A DNA stretch of 64,000 bases from Onchocerca volvulus (lineage: Eukaryota; Nematoda; Chromadorea; Rhabditida; Onchocercidae): contig HG738138.1 in assembly GCA_000499405.2 (NCBI GenBank), positions 16,221,054 through 16,285,053 of the forward strand, given 5' to 3'. The notes beneath the pieces are model-generated. The model had not been told where the DNA came from and did no database searches. It was given only the letters and a program-made list of their open reading frames with translations. Shown piece after piece: positions 39,773-52,618 of the stretch. Numbering within the stretch: position 1 is the first letter of the stretch; every line of letters starts with the position of its first letter. The position numbers and the translations under genes were made by a program.

Positions 39773-42700
39773 AGGTCAAGCATCTGGGTCAAACAATAGT
39801 ATTCATTCCCCTTCTGTATCTATTATATACATTTAGCTGCAGTTTTACCTAATTCGATCAATTATTTATTACTTTAAACCAAAAAGGAACTTTTCTACTT
39901 CTACTTCATTTATATCCATTTATCAGTACTGAATATTTTTTATCGGAAAGAAAAAATTTTCGTGATATTACCTTAACTTTCCAAAGTTTATATTTACTTT
40001 CAGTCAATATCAATTGGTGATAATTAATTAATAATAAATGTTTGCCTGTTTGGAATAATTAACAAAAGTCAAAAATTCGACAATAAAGAAAAATTTTCCA
40101 TCATTTTCAATTTCTATTTCATCGTATTTTCAACTTTTTTTTCTCAAAGTAAAAATATGAAAAATTAAGGAAAAATAACCGGAAAGTTACTTAACGCAAC
40201 AGTGGCAAATGATGTGGCATTTAACTAATGATAAATATATGTCGTTTTCAACAATTGAAAAAAAAGAAAAAACACAGCATTGAAAAAGATTTTTGGAAAA
40301 ATTCCTCCAAAAATTTTTTACCTAAGATCAGCGAACTTTTGGAAAAAAGAACATAGGAAAATAGATATTTTGGCAAATTTTGCAAGAAAAAGATTTTTTT
40401 TTCTCAATGAAAATAAATCTAATATGACAAACCAATTTCAAAAAGCAATTTGAAACATACAAACTAACAATCAATCAATCTTTATTGAGCCATCCTTGTG
40501 AAATTTCATCAGTTATTGATGTCAAATTATTTTTGCTTCTGCACCAATAATTTGCAGTCGAAATTTGCATGTCTCAAACGACATTTTCAGAAGTAGAAGA
40601 AATTTTAGGAAGTGAATTCTTAAAACGATTAAAAAGTATTGATACTTTAATAATATGCTTATATAATTAGCTGCATAAAAATTATCGTTTTATTGTTTTT
40701 CGGATGTCTCTGCCCACTCGCTTAGAATATGTAAGGAACAGTCTTTTATCTTTCGGATCCTTGACATGAAAGAATTTTCTATCGAAAAGAAATCAGATCG
40801 AATTACTGCTCTTCACTCAGATTGAAGCATCGATTATGAAATCAAAACAAAACAATCGAAATTATTTGTCATCAAAAGATTTCCGGCTTCATTTTTGTGA
40901 AATTTTCATCATAAATTATATTTCTATTGGTATTGAAGCTGACACAACTAATATAGTGTTAAATTCTTAGTAAACAATTTTTTTCTGGAATGTCATTAAT
41001 GCAAAATTATCTATTTCTAGCTGTTATGATAGAATTATTTAAAATAGTTTTCGAGTAATGCTAAAGTAAATAATCTTCAAACGATTTTTAATTTGTAAGG
41101 ACTTGGTCGTTTAAGTTGAAAAAGTTACTGTAGCAAAAATATGCTGAAATGACGGAAGCGGCTGATTCCAGTTTCTTCCAATAAAATGAAATTGAAGTGG
41201 AAATTGCAAAAAAAATGTTTTGGGAAATGGTGATCTGATCAGGAAGTGAATGGTGATCTGATCAGGAAGTGAAAGTTATCTGAGAATTTCCATCAACCAA
41301 AGATCTTTTTTTTCCTTTCTTTCTTACTGACACAACTTCCGTGACAACGTTGTTGAAGACATAATTAGTTGTCATTTTTGAGAATTTGATAATAGTTTCA
41401 AATTATGATATAATTGGAATTGATAAGGATACCTAATTAATCTAAGGAAAGGATTTTGGAGAAAGAATGTCTATTTACTATTGTATTTTATGAATTAAGA
41501 TGTAAATTTGAAATTCAAAATTCGTTAATGATATCATCTACAGAATTGTTGAGGAAAAAATTAGGTAAAGGTAGAAATTATTAATTACTTTTGCACCAAT
41601 AAACAAAAGTATTTGAAAATTTTTGCTATTTAATAGCAGAGAGAATACTTTTAAAATAATAGGAAAAGAAAGAATTAGTTATTATTTGCTATTTACTCGA
41701 TTAATTGTTATGAAAAGAAGCAAGCGGTGAAAATGATTATTGCACTAAGATTTGAGTTAATATTTATAATGGCTAACTGAATCATTAGCAAAAAATTAAA
41801 TTATTAAAAGATAGAAATAATTATATCATTTTGTCTTTTTCGACTGAAAAGAGATAGAATGAAATACGTAGCAATGAAATTTATTAAATTTGCCAATCAT
41901 TGAAATTTTTATCGTCGTTAAAAAATCAACAGTGTCGGACTTTTTTTTTTTTTTTTCTTCTCATTAATTGTTTAAAACGAAGAAAAAAAACACCAAGGTT
42001 ATCTTCGATGTAACGATGAATAAATTTTTGTTGGTTTTCCTTTTCCTTTTCATAATAAGAATTATAAATAATGAGATGATGAAGAATGATTAGATAACGA
42101 GTAACGACTTATCAATATCATAACTCTCAAGGCAATTTATTCGGAGATTGAAAATTTTTAGACTAGCCGTGAGAAATATTACTGCAAAAAAAAAAAAAAA
42201 AAAAAAATGTATAAGAAAGAAAAAGAAGGAAAAACATGAATTTATAGTAGTAATTTGAAATACTAAATAGGCAGGAAAATCCGATTATTATCCGAATGCC
42301 AAGAACTCTTTTGCGATTATTCGGGACTAACATGTCTCATATGTTAAGCAACATGGATAATAATAGAAGTTGAAATATTATTAATTTTTGATATTTGAAT
42401 AAATACCAGAAATTAAAATGATCCGATAATTTTGTATCATATGAAACATTGTTATTAGTATTCATAATATGTACGGGACATCTCGGTACTGTAATTCAAA
42501 CCAGTACTGTAAATCAAAGGAATTCTCTTAATTTATTCATTGATTCGGCTGGCTAAGGTATATCATATGAAATAATGTTATTAATATAGATTGTATATAC
42601 GATATATCTCGGTAGCATAGCAAGAGTTGAAAAGATATAAATGATTATTTGCAGATGACAACTGAAGAACTGTACTGTTAAAAGATACAATTGTCGATTA

Positions 42701-42887
42701 GCCTTTATGATGTGATATGATGTATATTGATAGTATTGAACTTGCGAATTCAACACTGCTAATCAATTATCACCAAATGACAACTGAATGAGAAAAAAAT
42801 GTATGATCTTATTTCATCAACGAACGAATATTATTAGAGAGAAGAGAAAAAAATAATGCCTACCTTGTTATGTTGCTTAGATTGCAT
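32300..42887 (-). CDS. ACSF2-like medium-chain acyl-CoA synthetase (ANL superfamily, 16 exons)
   Basis: Predicted to activate fatty acids to acyl-CoA through an acyl-AMP. Exons in coding order: 42887-42864, 38972-38876, 37935-37793, 37699-37628, 37442-37314, 37098-36860, 36595-36478, 35011-34916, 34714-34566, 34193-34102, 33856-33780, 33674-33567, 33412-33264, 33138-32997, 32737-32624, 32461-32300 (TAA). Phases agree; 636 residues against about 615 for human ACSF2. Visible: [20 protein letters not shown] near the N-terminus, the AMP-binding loop [14 protein letters not shown] across an exon junction, [47 protein letters not shown], and the C-terminal catalytic lysine in [13 protein letters not shown]. 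The N-terminus ([12 protein letters not shown]...) is basic and could be a mitochondrial targeting peptide, but the first exon is the least certain. One junction lacks AG and one donor is GC (see findings). The neighbour par-1 is unrelated. Confidence 0.9.
33433..33488. repeat. Two-copy tandem duplication, 28-bp period, in a synthetase intron
   Basis: ATTCTAGGATTGTAATGCTA followed by CAGGTAAT occurs twice in perfect tandem (33433-33460 and 33461-33488). Identical copies suggest a very recent event. Confidence 0.97.
33675..33779 (-). other. Synthetase intron without an AG acceptor
   Basis: The upstream exon ends DLQ with a canonical donor (CAG/GTATCA). The conserved coding resumes [10 protein letters not shown] at 33674, preceded on the - strand by AAATTTTTTG; the only continuation in phase is TG/GTATGT. 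The nearest AG upstream (in TATAG, near 33740) leads straight into a stop codon. Either a non-AG intron, a mutation, or a base error. Confidence 0.7.
34827..34892. repeat. Imperfect inverted repeat in a synthetase intron
   Basis: Arms of about 25 bases: AAAAGAAATCAATAATTGCT (left) pairs with the right arm ending AGCTTTATTGATTTCTTTT, with a loop of about 16-20 bases. Transcribed within the synthetase pre-mRNA on the - strand. Confidence 0.75.
35012..36477 (-). other. Synthetase intron (1.47 kb) with two poly-T tracts
   Basis: It interrupts the AMP-binding loop between YTS and GTTGQPKG. It contains T-runs at about 35320-35341 and 35437-35458 and a patch of ATTCATTTAAACATTC-like repeats around 35935-36000. 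No coding sequence was recognised. Confidence 0.75.
38369..38510. repeat. Degenerate minisatellite, ~30-bp unit, in a synthetase intron
   Basis: Five diverged units share the core GAAGTTAATCGAGATT (variants TTAGTCGAGA, TTGGTCGAGATT). Lies in the intron between exons 37793-37935 and 38876-38972. Confidence 0.8.
39685..39769. repeat. AAAT repeat followed by AT microsatellite
   Basis: About seven AAAT units then roughly twenty AT units with small interruptions. Confidence 0.93.
41226..41272. repeat. Two-copy tandem duplication, 23-bp period
   Basis: AATGGTGATCTGATCAGGAA followed by GTG occurs twice in direct tandem and includes the palindrome TGATCTGATCA. Copies identical. Confidence 0.96.
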
Positions 42888-42908
42888 AGCCAATTCTCGA
42901 TTGATTGA
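42864..42908 (-). other. Proposed first exon of the synthetase gene, with trans-splice-like acceptor
   Basis: On the - strand a TTGTAAGCAG acceptor-like site precedes 42908; ATG is at 42887-42885 and the donor AAG/GTAGGC follows 42864. Eight codons (MQSKQHNK) join in phase 0 to the exon at 38972. The frame upstream is closed by a TAA, so this ATG is the natural start if the exon is real. Support is splice sites and phase only. Confidence 0.5.
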
Positions 42909-43590
42909 CTGCTTACAAGAGATCAAAAATTGAAAAATAAGCTTTTTTTTTCTGTTTCCTTACTTCAACAGTTACTTACTCACTGACAAGTTTGTTTAGA
43001 GCAAAAATTTTCAATTACATGAAAAGCTTTGTCTTCCGATATATATATATATATATGTTTATAGGTAGTATATTTGCTGAGTGCTTCGAAAGCGATAACC
43101 TTCTATGGCTTTAAAAACAAGTCAACTAAAAGCTTTCGAACTGATGGAACCAATTTTCCCTGGAGAAAACTAAGGCTTTAATCATGAGCTTTTCAACTGC
43201 AAAAGTGTAAGAAGCCTGAATTAAAACATGCTTAATAATATTTCCTCACTCTGATCAATTAGTTAATCCCAGTTGTTTTCACCATCTTTTCAACAACATG
43301 AATTTAATCTTTTCTGATAAGAAGAGAAAGCATTATCTTTCGTCCTTTTTCCAATCGGAAAAAGTGTACGGTTTTGAAAAGAAAAGCAAACTTAATTATG
43401 AAGAGAGTTGTCGCTTTCAAGGAAATGACAAGTAATGAAAAAGTTGTTAACAAATTTCTTTTTTTTTTGAGATGCATTAGATGTCCATCCAAATTCTTAT
43501 TATTCCATAATTTTATTTTAGTAAAATGCACGTCATATGCAGTCTCATAAAATTACCGTAAAATTAGTGCGTCTCAGGGAATATGATATT

Positions 43591-43891
43591 AAATAATAAT
43601 CTGAACATTTAATTATGGGTAAAAATGATACTGTGAGTTAATTAAAATCCTTCAAAATCCCTAACAGTTAAATATTGCCCAAAAAATTTATTTGTATTTT
43701 GAACAATATATATATATATTTAAACAAATGATTACTGTACATAAAACCTTTATGCTTAAAATATGCAATGTCAAATAATATTCTGAACAGTTAATTATGG
43801 AAAAAAAAAAGTGATATCTAGATTAATTAAAACCTTTTAATATCCCTAACATTTAGATATTGTCTAAAAAATTTATATGTATTCAAACAAT
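43591..43891. repeat. Diverged direct duplication, ~117-bp units about 182 bp apart
   Basis: Unit 1 (43591-43706) and unit 2 (43773-43891) both run AAATAAT...CTGAACA.TTAATTATGG ... TTAATTAAAA.CCTT ... ATCCCTAACA ... AAAAAATTTAT.TGTATT, with many small differences. Old local duplication or two copies of a short unclassified repeat. Confidence 0.8.
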
Positions 43892-44477
43892 GCAATCTTT
43901 ATTATGTACGCTTCATTATATATCATAATCAATTCGAGAACTGCAAATTTTGATAGCGGTATAGGGGTATCCTGCTGATTATTCCAGAAGTATATTAATA
44001 TCCTCTGATCAGGACAGAAAAAAAGGAAAGAGTAGAAATTATCTATGAGAAACTGAAATTTAATGTCAATTCTTTCTAATTTGTAGTTTTTTAAATATAT
44101 GTCTTGTGATCTGATTTCAATTTCATCAACAAAATCACTTAATGGAACAAATAAATCAGTAATTAGGTTATTTTGCAAGTAAATTATCGGGTAAACCAAA
44201 AACAAATTCGATTTATCTAATAATTTGCTTCCAAAGTTACTTAGCTATTGAAATATCACCCAGAACCACTCAGATCAATTTGTAAAGTACTTCACTTAAA
44301 ATATTCATTTCAGAATAAGTGATTGTGTGATGTGTTTTAATCGTTAAATGATTTGAACTGATTTATTAGATGGATTGATAGTGATCAGGTCATCAAAAGA
44401 AGACAGATTTTTCGAATCTTTAAAAAAACGAATTTTTGTTGCTCTTTGCGAAATGAGCATTTTTTTCTTTTTTTTAG

Positions 44478-44587
44478 ATACAGTCGCGAAAATTATTCGT
44501 GAAGACTGGGAATTCCATTTACAGAAAAAAAAACTGTTTTTATCACTGTGGGACCATCTATGTAGCGCAATAATAAATCAAGCATAA
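44478..44587 (+). other. Exon-like orphan block ending in a stop
   Basis: After a strong acceptor (TTTTTTTTAG ending 44477) the frame reads TVAKIIREDWEFHLQKKKLF...SAIINQA and stops with TAA at 44585-44587. The residue mix is protein-like, and the same frame is also open upstream to 44375. No upstream donor exon was identified on the + strand and no family is recognised, so this may be chance. Confidence 0.2.
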
Positions 44588-45557
44588 AATTAACCTGAAA
44601 AGGAAACTGCTGATAATTCCTTGACAAATGAGAATAAATATGGAGCAGGAATGGAAATTCATTAGTTGATAAATGAATTTTTCCGAACATTTCAAGTTGT
44701 CAAAATGAATGAAAAAAATTATATTATTTATTACTAAATAATTCAAATTCTGAGAATTAACGAATTTTTTTCCTTTCATCCGATTAATTAAATGAAAGAG
44801 AGAAGGGGAATTATGCTTTGATTAAAAGAAATTAAAAAATATCGACTTAAAAAGGAGAAAAAAGATAAATCCTGAAAAAATTAACAATCATAGATGGTTG
44901 GTTTTTATTCTTAATTTCAGAATTTATGCTTTTTCAGTAATAAGTTTCCCAAGGCTATATAATTGAAAGAAATATATTTGCTTACTTTTTTTTTTTCAAT
45001 AATAATATCTAAGAAATATATTTATAAATCAGTTAATAATGATTGAATATTTTCTCACGTAAGATAAATTTTTTTTTTTCAAAGTCCTTTTCTTTTTTTT
45101 TTTTTTAATTTTCTCACGTGATTGGATATTTTCTTACGTTACAGATAGCTAAATATTAGTAATTGTATATTAGTAATACAAGCAGCAGTAATTTATTTAA
45201 TATCATTTCATTATCAATCAGAAAGAGACTACAATTGCATGGAACGATAGCTTCATGCTAAGAGTGAAGTTGTGCTTGCTAAATATTCCCAAACATATGC
45301 AAATCATAAAAGTATTTGAAATATATCTTAATATCATAATTACTTTTAAACCAGAAAATATAATTCATAATCCACATTTGAATTGCTGTGATGTTCATAT
45401 GTCGAAAAGAAAAACTTTCAAACAGTAACTCGAAAGTAACAAAAACTTCTTTTCTGAAAACTACCATAATATGCCATTTTAATCAACAAAAACTACAGTT
45501 ACTGTAATGAAATGAGTGATAAAAGTATCTACGGTTTCATTTTATCGACTATCTAAC

Positions 45558-45700
45558 CGACAAAAGATTAATAATTCTACAGTACTGGCAAAGATCAAAA
45601 ATTCTACAACAGCGACAAAAATTAGTAATTCTGCAATATCCGCAACGAGCGTTATTCTAAATATCGACCGCAACCAGTAATTCTAGCGGCATCCAGTAAC
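45558..45700. repeat. Degenerate tandem repeat, ~29-bp unit
   Basis: About four to five units related to CGACAAAAATTAGTAATTCT followed by ACAG-like bases, progressively diverged toward the right end. Confidence 0.7.
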
Positions 45701-47639
45701 GAATACTCAATTTACTTCAGTGCGATTGATTCTATAGCATTTTACGATTGTTTCCTTTAATGGCGACATTTATAGTATCGTTATATATCAAATTATGAGT
45801 TATGGCTTAAAATAATTAAACTTGACATTTTCAAATACTTAACTTATCAAATTTCAGGTTTTAAATCGATTGCAAAACGCTATTTAAGTCAGGACTCGAA
45901 GAATCCTCTAGAAGAATCCTTTACAATTCTAGCTTAAATTTGAAAAAGAAAAAAAATAAAATTATGTAAAATTCGAAGAAATCAAAAGAGAAATGGAAAT
46001 AAAATAAACTCAAAAGATTTCAGTTCCAAGATAAAGGGTAATGGGTTAAATTTTGTGCAATGAGTAAAAATAATTCAAATAAATGACAAATACAAACAAA
46101 TACTGAACAACAGACAAACGATCATTTCGTCTTGAATTCTGGAAAACAAACAGATTACGTAGAAATTGTTCTCAGTGAAGGTGAAGCGAAGAAAATTGAA
46201 ATCATTGATGAAGTAACTGCCCTTAGGAATCATTTTGTAATTATAATGAAACAGTTGTAAATGACCAGTTACAAATACATCACTACTACAAGACCTATTT
46301 TGGACAACTGTCGCATTTCTCAATATATTCTAATTTCTGAAAACTGTAATTGCCAAAGTATTTAAATTATCAGTAACTGATTCGTAAAATGATAAAATAC
46401 GCCCCAAGAAATAGAAATAGTCACAGAATGGATAACAGCATTGGAATCTTTGGACTAATCTTTGAAGATTGTACAACTGTGATCATTAATTACACGGACC
46501 ACTAATTACTCATTGTTTTTCAAAGCCGAGCAAGGGAAATAGTAATGGTTACGTAGAAATGGATAATAGTAATGAAATCGGATTAATCTTTGAAAATCGT
46601 ATCATTATGAGCACTAATTTGAAACTCATCGCATATTTTGCATAGCCAGGAATAAATATATGCACAGAAATAGAAAAATGGAATAAGTCGGAAGTGAAAT
46701 TTTGTGGTAAATCAAAATGTAAAGAGGGAGGGAAATGGAAATGATGAGAGAAAGAAATATGGATAAAAGCGCATTTGTCTTCGGCATGATATAATCAAAC
46801 TGATCATCAGTACTATAAAATTCTCACAATCTAGTGATGACCCTCCAATAAAAAGTTGTAAAATCGTACTTCTCACTGTCATCATCCTTAACCATCAGTT
46901 AAATGATCTTGAACCATAAGAGAAGGGCTAGAATAATCAAATTCTTATCTTTCCATTTATCTCTTGTTTTAACAGATAAAGATGGACAATCTTCGATAAC
47001 GAAATTCATAAGAATATATAGGAAAGAATGGAATGATATCAAATATTTCTAGCAATTACAACATCCCTAATAATTAATTATGAAATGAATGCTTGCATTA
47101 GACTTTCTTATTCAAATATCAATGCTGCATTATCCATATCTTATAAATTCTACTGAAAAAAAATGTTAATAGTTATTTCTGATTAAATTTCTTATATGAA
47201 ATTGTTTGATTTCCTTCTTTTTTGATTGCATTTAACGTTAATATTAGAGAGCAGATGTAATTTCTTCTCAAATAAATATTACAGTTCCGATATGAATTGA
47301 TTCCACCGATTTGTAATGTTCACTTTTGTCAAATATCATGTAAAAATGTCCCTAAAAATCTGCTGATATCAATTTATATAAAAATTCATTTTTAAATTCT
47401 AAAATCTGCACGTAGGCTTATCTGAATGATTTACACGTAATGCAATTTTATGCAATTGCAATGATACGAATAACAAAAATGCGTGTATTCGAACATAATG
47501 GATAAATGTTCGGGAATTGGGAAGGAAATGCACGCACACAAACAAACCTAAATGATGCCAAATAAATATTTGAAAATCATCACGGTACACATCGAACATT
47601 GGAAGCAAGTGATGACACGTTGGCTTTTTTCCTATTAGC

Positions 47640-48140
47640 ACGTTTCCATGATTCGGACGTGCACTTTGTTAAGACAACTTCAAGCATGCACATGTATGCT
47701 TAGAGAGATTGCTGAGGAGGAGAAATGATAAAATGACGAATTATAAATGATTCCATTCTCTTACGTGCACTAACTAGCCACTGACTGACAGTTCCTGTGC
47801 CGTTTGCGGAAGAAGTGGGGAGGTTTAGTAAGGTTTGCACAGCAGACGAAAGTGCGACACATCTCATCACTGCTTCCACTATGTCCTGTGACGATCATTT
47901 GAACATCCGATAGATCGTTGAGAGCTAAGGTTATGGAACTTTGACCTTTGTCCAAACAACCGATTATTTGTCTATCGTCTGTTGTTACATATATGTGTGT
48001 GTTTTAAAAGCTCTGAGAAGTCAAAGAGAATGTTTCAGACTTCAGCCTTCCAGCATTTCGGTGTGTCATATTCTGATTTTTCAATATTTCGATTGTGTCG
48101 GCCTTCTGGACTTCTAACATCTCGACAGTGCGTCAATTAA
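47640..48140. other. GC-richer intergenic patch, possible regulatory region
   Basis: Base composition is visibly less AT-rich than the flanks. The - strand open frame 47770-47955 is cysteine-containing but has no signal or domain. The right half has diverged repeats of TTCAG/TATTTCG/GTGTCGG-like segments. A distal promoter or 5' UTR exon is possible; unproven. Confidence 0.3.
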
Positions 48141-51100
48141 CGTATCCTAAATGTTATGAACAAATAGAAAGACTTATTTCAGTTTCTCTTGCAGTTAATA
48201 AGTGAAAGTTATTTTTAATATTAATGCATGCAAAAGTTACATGTTACAATAAAGGGAAAGTTAGGCAATGAAAAATTTCGAAATTGAGGAAAAAAGAAAA
48301 AAAATGCATGAAGAGAAATTCTTTTTCTTTTTGAATTGGAAAACTAGCAATCAGTAACGAAGAAGAAGTTTAATAAGGGAAACTTTTGAAATTGAGAAGA
48401 AAAAAGCATCAAAAAGAAAAAAATCGTACAATTTAAAAGATGAAATAATGGAAGATGAAAAAAGGAATTACTAATTTAAATAATAATGATGGTGACACTG
48501 TTGATGGTGAAATCATATATCGTGGTAATCCAAAGTTGGAAAGTATGTGAAATTGAAAAAAGTAATGACATAGCATGTGAACCAGTTTTCGCGCCGATCA
48601 GAAAGTGTCACAGGAAGGAGGAGAAATATGACACGGAGGTCATATAACGCAAGATGATTTTTTTTTTCTTTTTCAGAAATGTCATACATCTTTATGCTTG
48701 ACTGTTCGTATGATTCTCTTTCACTCTTTATCTTTCAACATACACGTTCCTCACATATTTGACTTTTTGAGTTAGTCAACATAAGACTGTTGTATTTGGA
48801 AGTACAAAATATAAATTGAATTAAACCTATTCTCAATAAAAGGAGGAAAGAACGAGTAGGAAATATTTCAAAGTTTTACAACACTTGAAAATTCTCGTTG
48901 AATTTTAAATTTTAGCGAATCAAATTGCATATCTTTCTCTTAGCGATGCATCGTTCGAAAACTTTTCTATATTATGATTCCCTTTTTTTAACATGTATAA
49001 GAGTTTGGAAATTTCAAAGCTATAAATAACCTGAATAATTATTTATATTGAAGTTGTTTATATTGAAGCTTGCAATTAGCACTGATTTTTTTAAACATAC
49101 CAGTAGCAGATGTACGTACTTAGGTGCAAATTTTGTTTTCCAATTCTAATCCCATTTCAGTGTCATTTTTATCTCCAAATATGAAGATATCACAGTAAAT
49201 TTTAAAATAAGAAAATAGTGCAATGATATAAGATAAAATTGAAAATTTTTGTAAAACATACCGTAAAACGTGTAAGAATCAGTAAAGCATTTACAATTAT
49301 AATTCTGATGATATTGGAATGGTATTATCTGATAAATAATACTAATAATGTTCATTTTCTTTCTTTACATTTTATCAAAAACAACATAAATAAATAGTAT
49401 CAAAAAAAGGAAAAATCAATAATTGCTATTCCTTATCACAGCGTGTCTATTGTTAAGGTGAAAAAATAGCTTTGACTCCATTCAATTTCAAATATTTTTA
49501 TTGAAAAATTATATCTGTGTTATAGAAATGTATAATAGTTTATTACATATGAATACTGTTTCGAGCTAATTCGAAGTAATTTCCTGCAGAACATTTTCGA
49601 TGAGATGAAAAAATTTTTAATTTAAATGTCTAGAAGTATATCAACGAGTGCATTTTACAGCTCGTTATCAAGTGTCATGAGAACAAAAAGCTATCAGTTA
49701 ATAATTCCAACATTTAATTGAAAAATTCGTGTTCATACAGGAAAATTTGTGAATCTTTCATGTGAAAGTTTAATATCTTTTATGAGAATTTTTATATTTT
49801 TACACTTGGCTGTCTTAATGAATAAATTCTGAAAAACCGTAACTCAGAATAATTCTCAATTTATTTAACAAATAATTGCAATAAATTGAAATAATAATAA
49901 GATTCCCTAAAATCCATATGATCTTTTGCTTGAAAATAAATCTGAAAAAAGTTTTTTTTTATTACATAGATTATTTGGTGAATTAGGAGTGAAAATGATT
50001 AAATTATCACTAATCAACACAACATTCTTAGCATATCATTGTATTTTAATAATTCTTGATCAATTTAGTTTTGGATTTTAAATATAAATTATTTAAAATA
50101 AAAAATATAAAAGAAAATTAAGAAGAATATTCCTTCGGACATTCCTTTTCTTCCCATTTCTTTTAAAAAGTATTAACTAAATTAAATAAAACTGAATCAG
50201 TGGAATAGTCTTGTTATTTTTTGTTTTCTCTCAGTGAAAATTCAAAAAAAAGAGAATACTTCAAAATGTTTGCAAACCTTTTCTTTTACAGTAATCATAT
50301 ATTCGTAATTTTTAGTTAGAATCGAAATGACCTATTCATTTAATATCATTTACAACAAAAGAATATGCCTTCCAGAATTTTGTACACTTCAGTAGCAAAA
50401 ATATTTTGTTTATCAAACTGTTTCTGAATATTGGGTTCAAAATATTGCTTTTATAAATTCAAATTTCATACTATAAATTCCATTTATTTAACTAACTGGA
50501 AAAAAAATATTAGAATGCATCATTTATTTTTTGAAATTTGAGTATTTCAATGAAAAAATTCCGATTTATGATATGAATTAGTTGGAAGTATCTTGAAAAT
50601 TTGCGTTTTTGTAATTTTGAAGAAAGAATTGAAGCTTTTTCATGGATTATAAAGAATATTTTTATTAAGTAACCAAAAACAAATTAGCTCTCTTGGACGA
50701 TAATTTTATTGTATTCTACAGTATTTAATAATAAATGTCATGCTATCATAGAATATTTAAAATCTATCTTTTCCAAGCCATTTAGAAATCGAATTTAACA
50801 ACGCTAAATATTTTTATTGACAAACTTTTAAATTATTAATTTTATTGAGAACTATTTTTATTGCAATTTTTATGAAAATTTTAAATATTATAAAAGAATC
50901 AAATGATACCATCCAAATGATAGCAAAAAAAATTATTTGAAAAAATAAAAATTTCCGTTATCGTTTAACATTGTCTTCATTTTCACATCAAAAGAAATAA
51001 TCTTTTAACCCAAAAAAAGTGTTCACATTTACAAAAAAAAAGATCCGTAAGACTGATTAAAGTTAATTTCGTATTTATCAGTTCGGATGATAAATCGTAA

Positions 51101-52553
51101 ACACAATTAAGGCCATTGCCTTCATTAAGCAAAAAAAAAAAAAGACAGATATTGAAAAGATTAGAAATGACAGAGTTTCCAATTGCCAAAACTGGAATTA
51201 TTTTATAATTTTTTATCATTTGATAAAAAATATTATCACTAATTTATTTACAGTAATTAAGCACAACAATATTGGTCGATTCTTTTCATAACAAAATAAA
51301 GTAGAAAAAACTTATAGCATTGGATGAAATTTTTCTATGAAAAATTGAATTTCTTTTTTTCATCGAAATTTTTTGTTTTGCTTTTTTTTTTTTCTTTACA
51401 TTTGAGAACAAATAAAAGAAAAACAATAATTCGAAAGTTGGAAATATGATAAACGGTGTTCTGACGATAAGTGCAGCTAGTAGCTTTTAGTACAATTCCA
51501 CTCATTTCTCAAAAATGTTTCATTTAAGTAACAACAAACCATTTGAATGTTTGGACGATATTGTAACAAAAAAAAAAGAATGAAGTGTTGTAAATCTAAT
51601 CTATCTTTTCTCATGGGAATTCATGAAATCAAAATTTCATACATTCATTTTGATTGCAAAGAAAAATTTTGTTAGTAAAAATTTATGATAGTAAATTGAT
51701 ATTTTATTCGTTCATCTTGTAAGTCGAATAATGAGCACAGTTTTATGTTTTTCAAGTAGATGCATGATTTGAACAAGAAATGCATAATTAATTTATTCAA
51801 ACTACACGTAGTTTATATAGCAAAAAATGATCATAAATTCATTCATTTGTTTGAAAAAATTTTTGACCATATCAGAAACAAAAATTTTTTCTTTTTTTAA
51901 ATTCAATTGATTTGCATGAAGGGTCGAAAAAAATAATGAATTATCATTTTTTTTTTTTTTGATCATTAACAGATATTGTTTCTTTTCTGTAATCAACGTA
52001 TAGTAAATAGGTCCGAAAGTCAAATCCAGGCTAAACATCCTCTATGTGAGCTTTATCCACTATCCAACCATTATCATTCAGAATATGAAGAATGTACTTC
52101 CTGAAAGAATGATGAATGATAAATCGATTAATTGGGTGATAAATTTTATTGCGATAAATCTTATCCAACGAGATAAAAATGTTCGTGATTAATTTGAAAA
52201 ATATTAGTTGAAACTGTTTTTTTAGGAATTTCATTCCTCTTTTCTATCCTTCTTATTCTCATTTGTTCTAATTTATTTGGCAAAAAAAAAAAACTTTAAT
52301 GAACATAAATTTTAGCAGCATGTAATAGAAAATTTAAAACTTATGAGATGAATATAGTTATGTGCGAGTTTTTAAATTATCAGGTATATCAATCCGTTGC
52401 ATTAAAATGCTTAATAATTTAAACTTTATAGTTAGTAGAAATTAAAATCCTATATAAATGGAACTTAATTTTATACTTCTACTAAAATTCCTGGACTGTT
52501 AAATAAATAAAATGAATAAGTGAGCAAATAAGTATTAATAAATACTAATTTTT

Positions 52554-52618
52554 CAAAAATCGACGAATGATTTCTATTTTTGAGTGTCTCAAAAATAATA
52601 ATCATTCGTTGATTTTCG
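52554..52618. repeat. Near-perfect hairpin (30-bp arms, 3-base loop)
   Basis: The left arm 52555-52584 (AAAAATCGACGAATGATTTC...) pairs with the right arm 52588-52617 (...AATCATTCGTTGATTTTC) at about 27 of 30 positions around a TGT loop. Intergenic, strand unknown. Confidence 0.85.

Larger units (their letters stand above)
38973..42863 (-). other. Large proposed first intron of the synthetase gene (3.9 kb)
   Basis: Non-coding if the exon at 42864 is truly the first. It contains an AAAT array and an AT microsatellite (39685-39769), a 23-bp tandem duplication (41226-41272), T- and A-runs, and no open frame of interest. Promoter elements for an internal start cannot be excluded. Confidence 0.5.

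Noticed and set aside
43873..44205. 110-codon frame on the - strand
   Set aside because: No domain, no signal of splicing, biased to I/F/Y/N as expected from AT-rich sequence.
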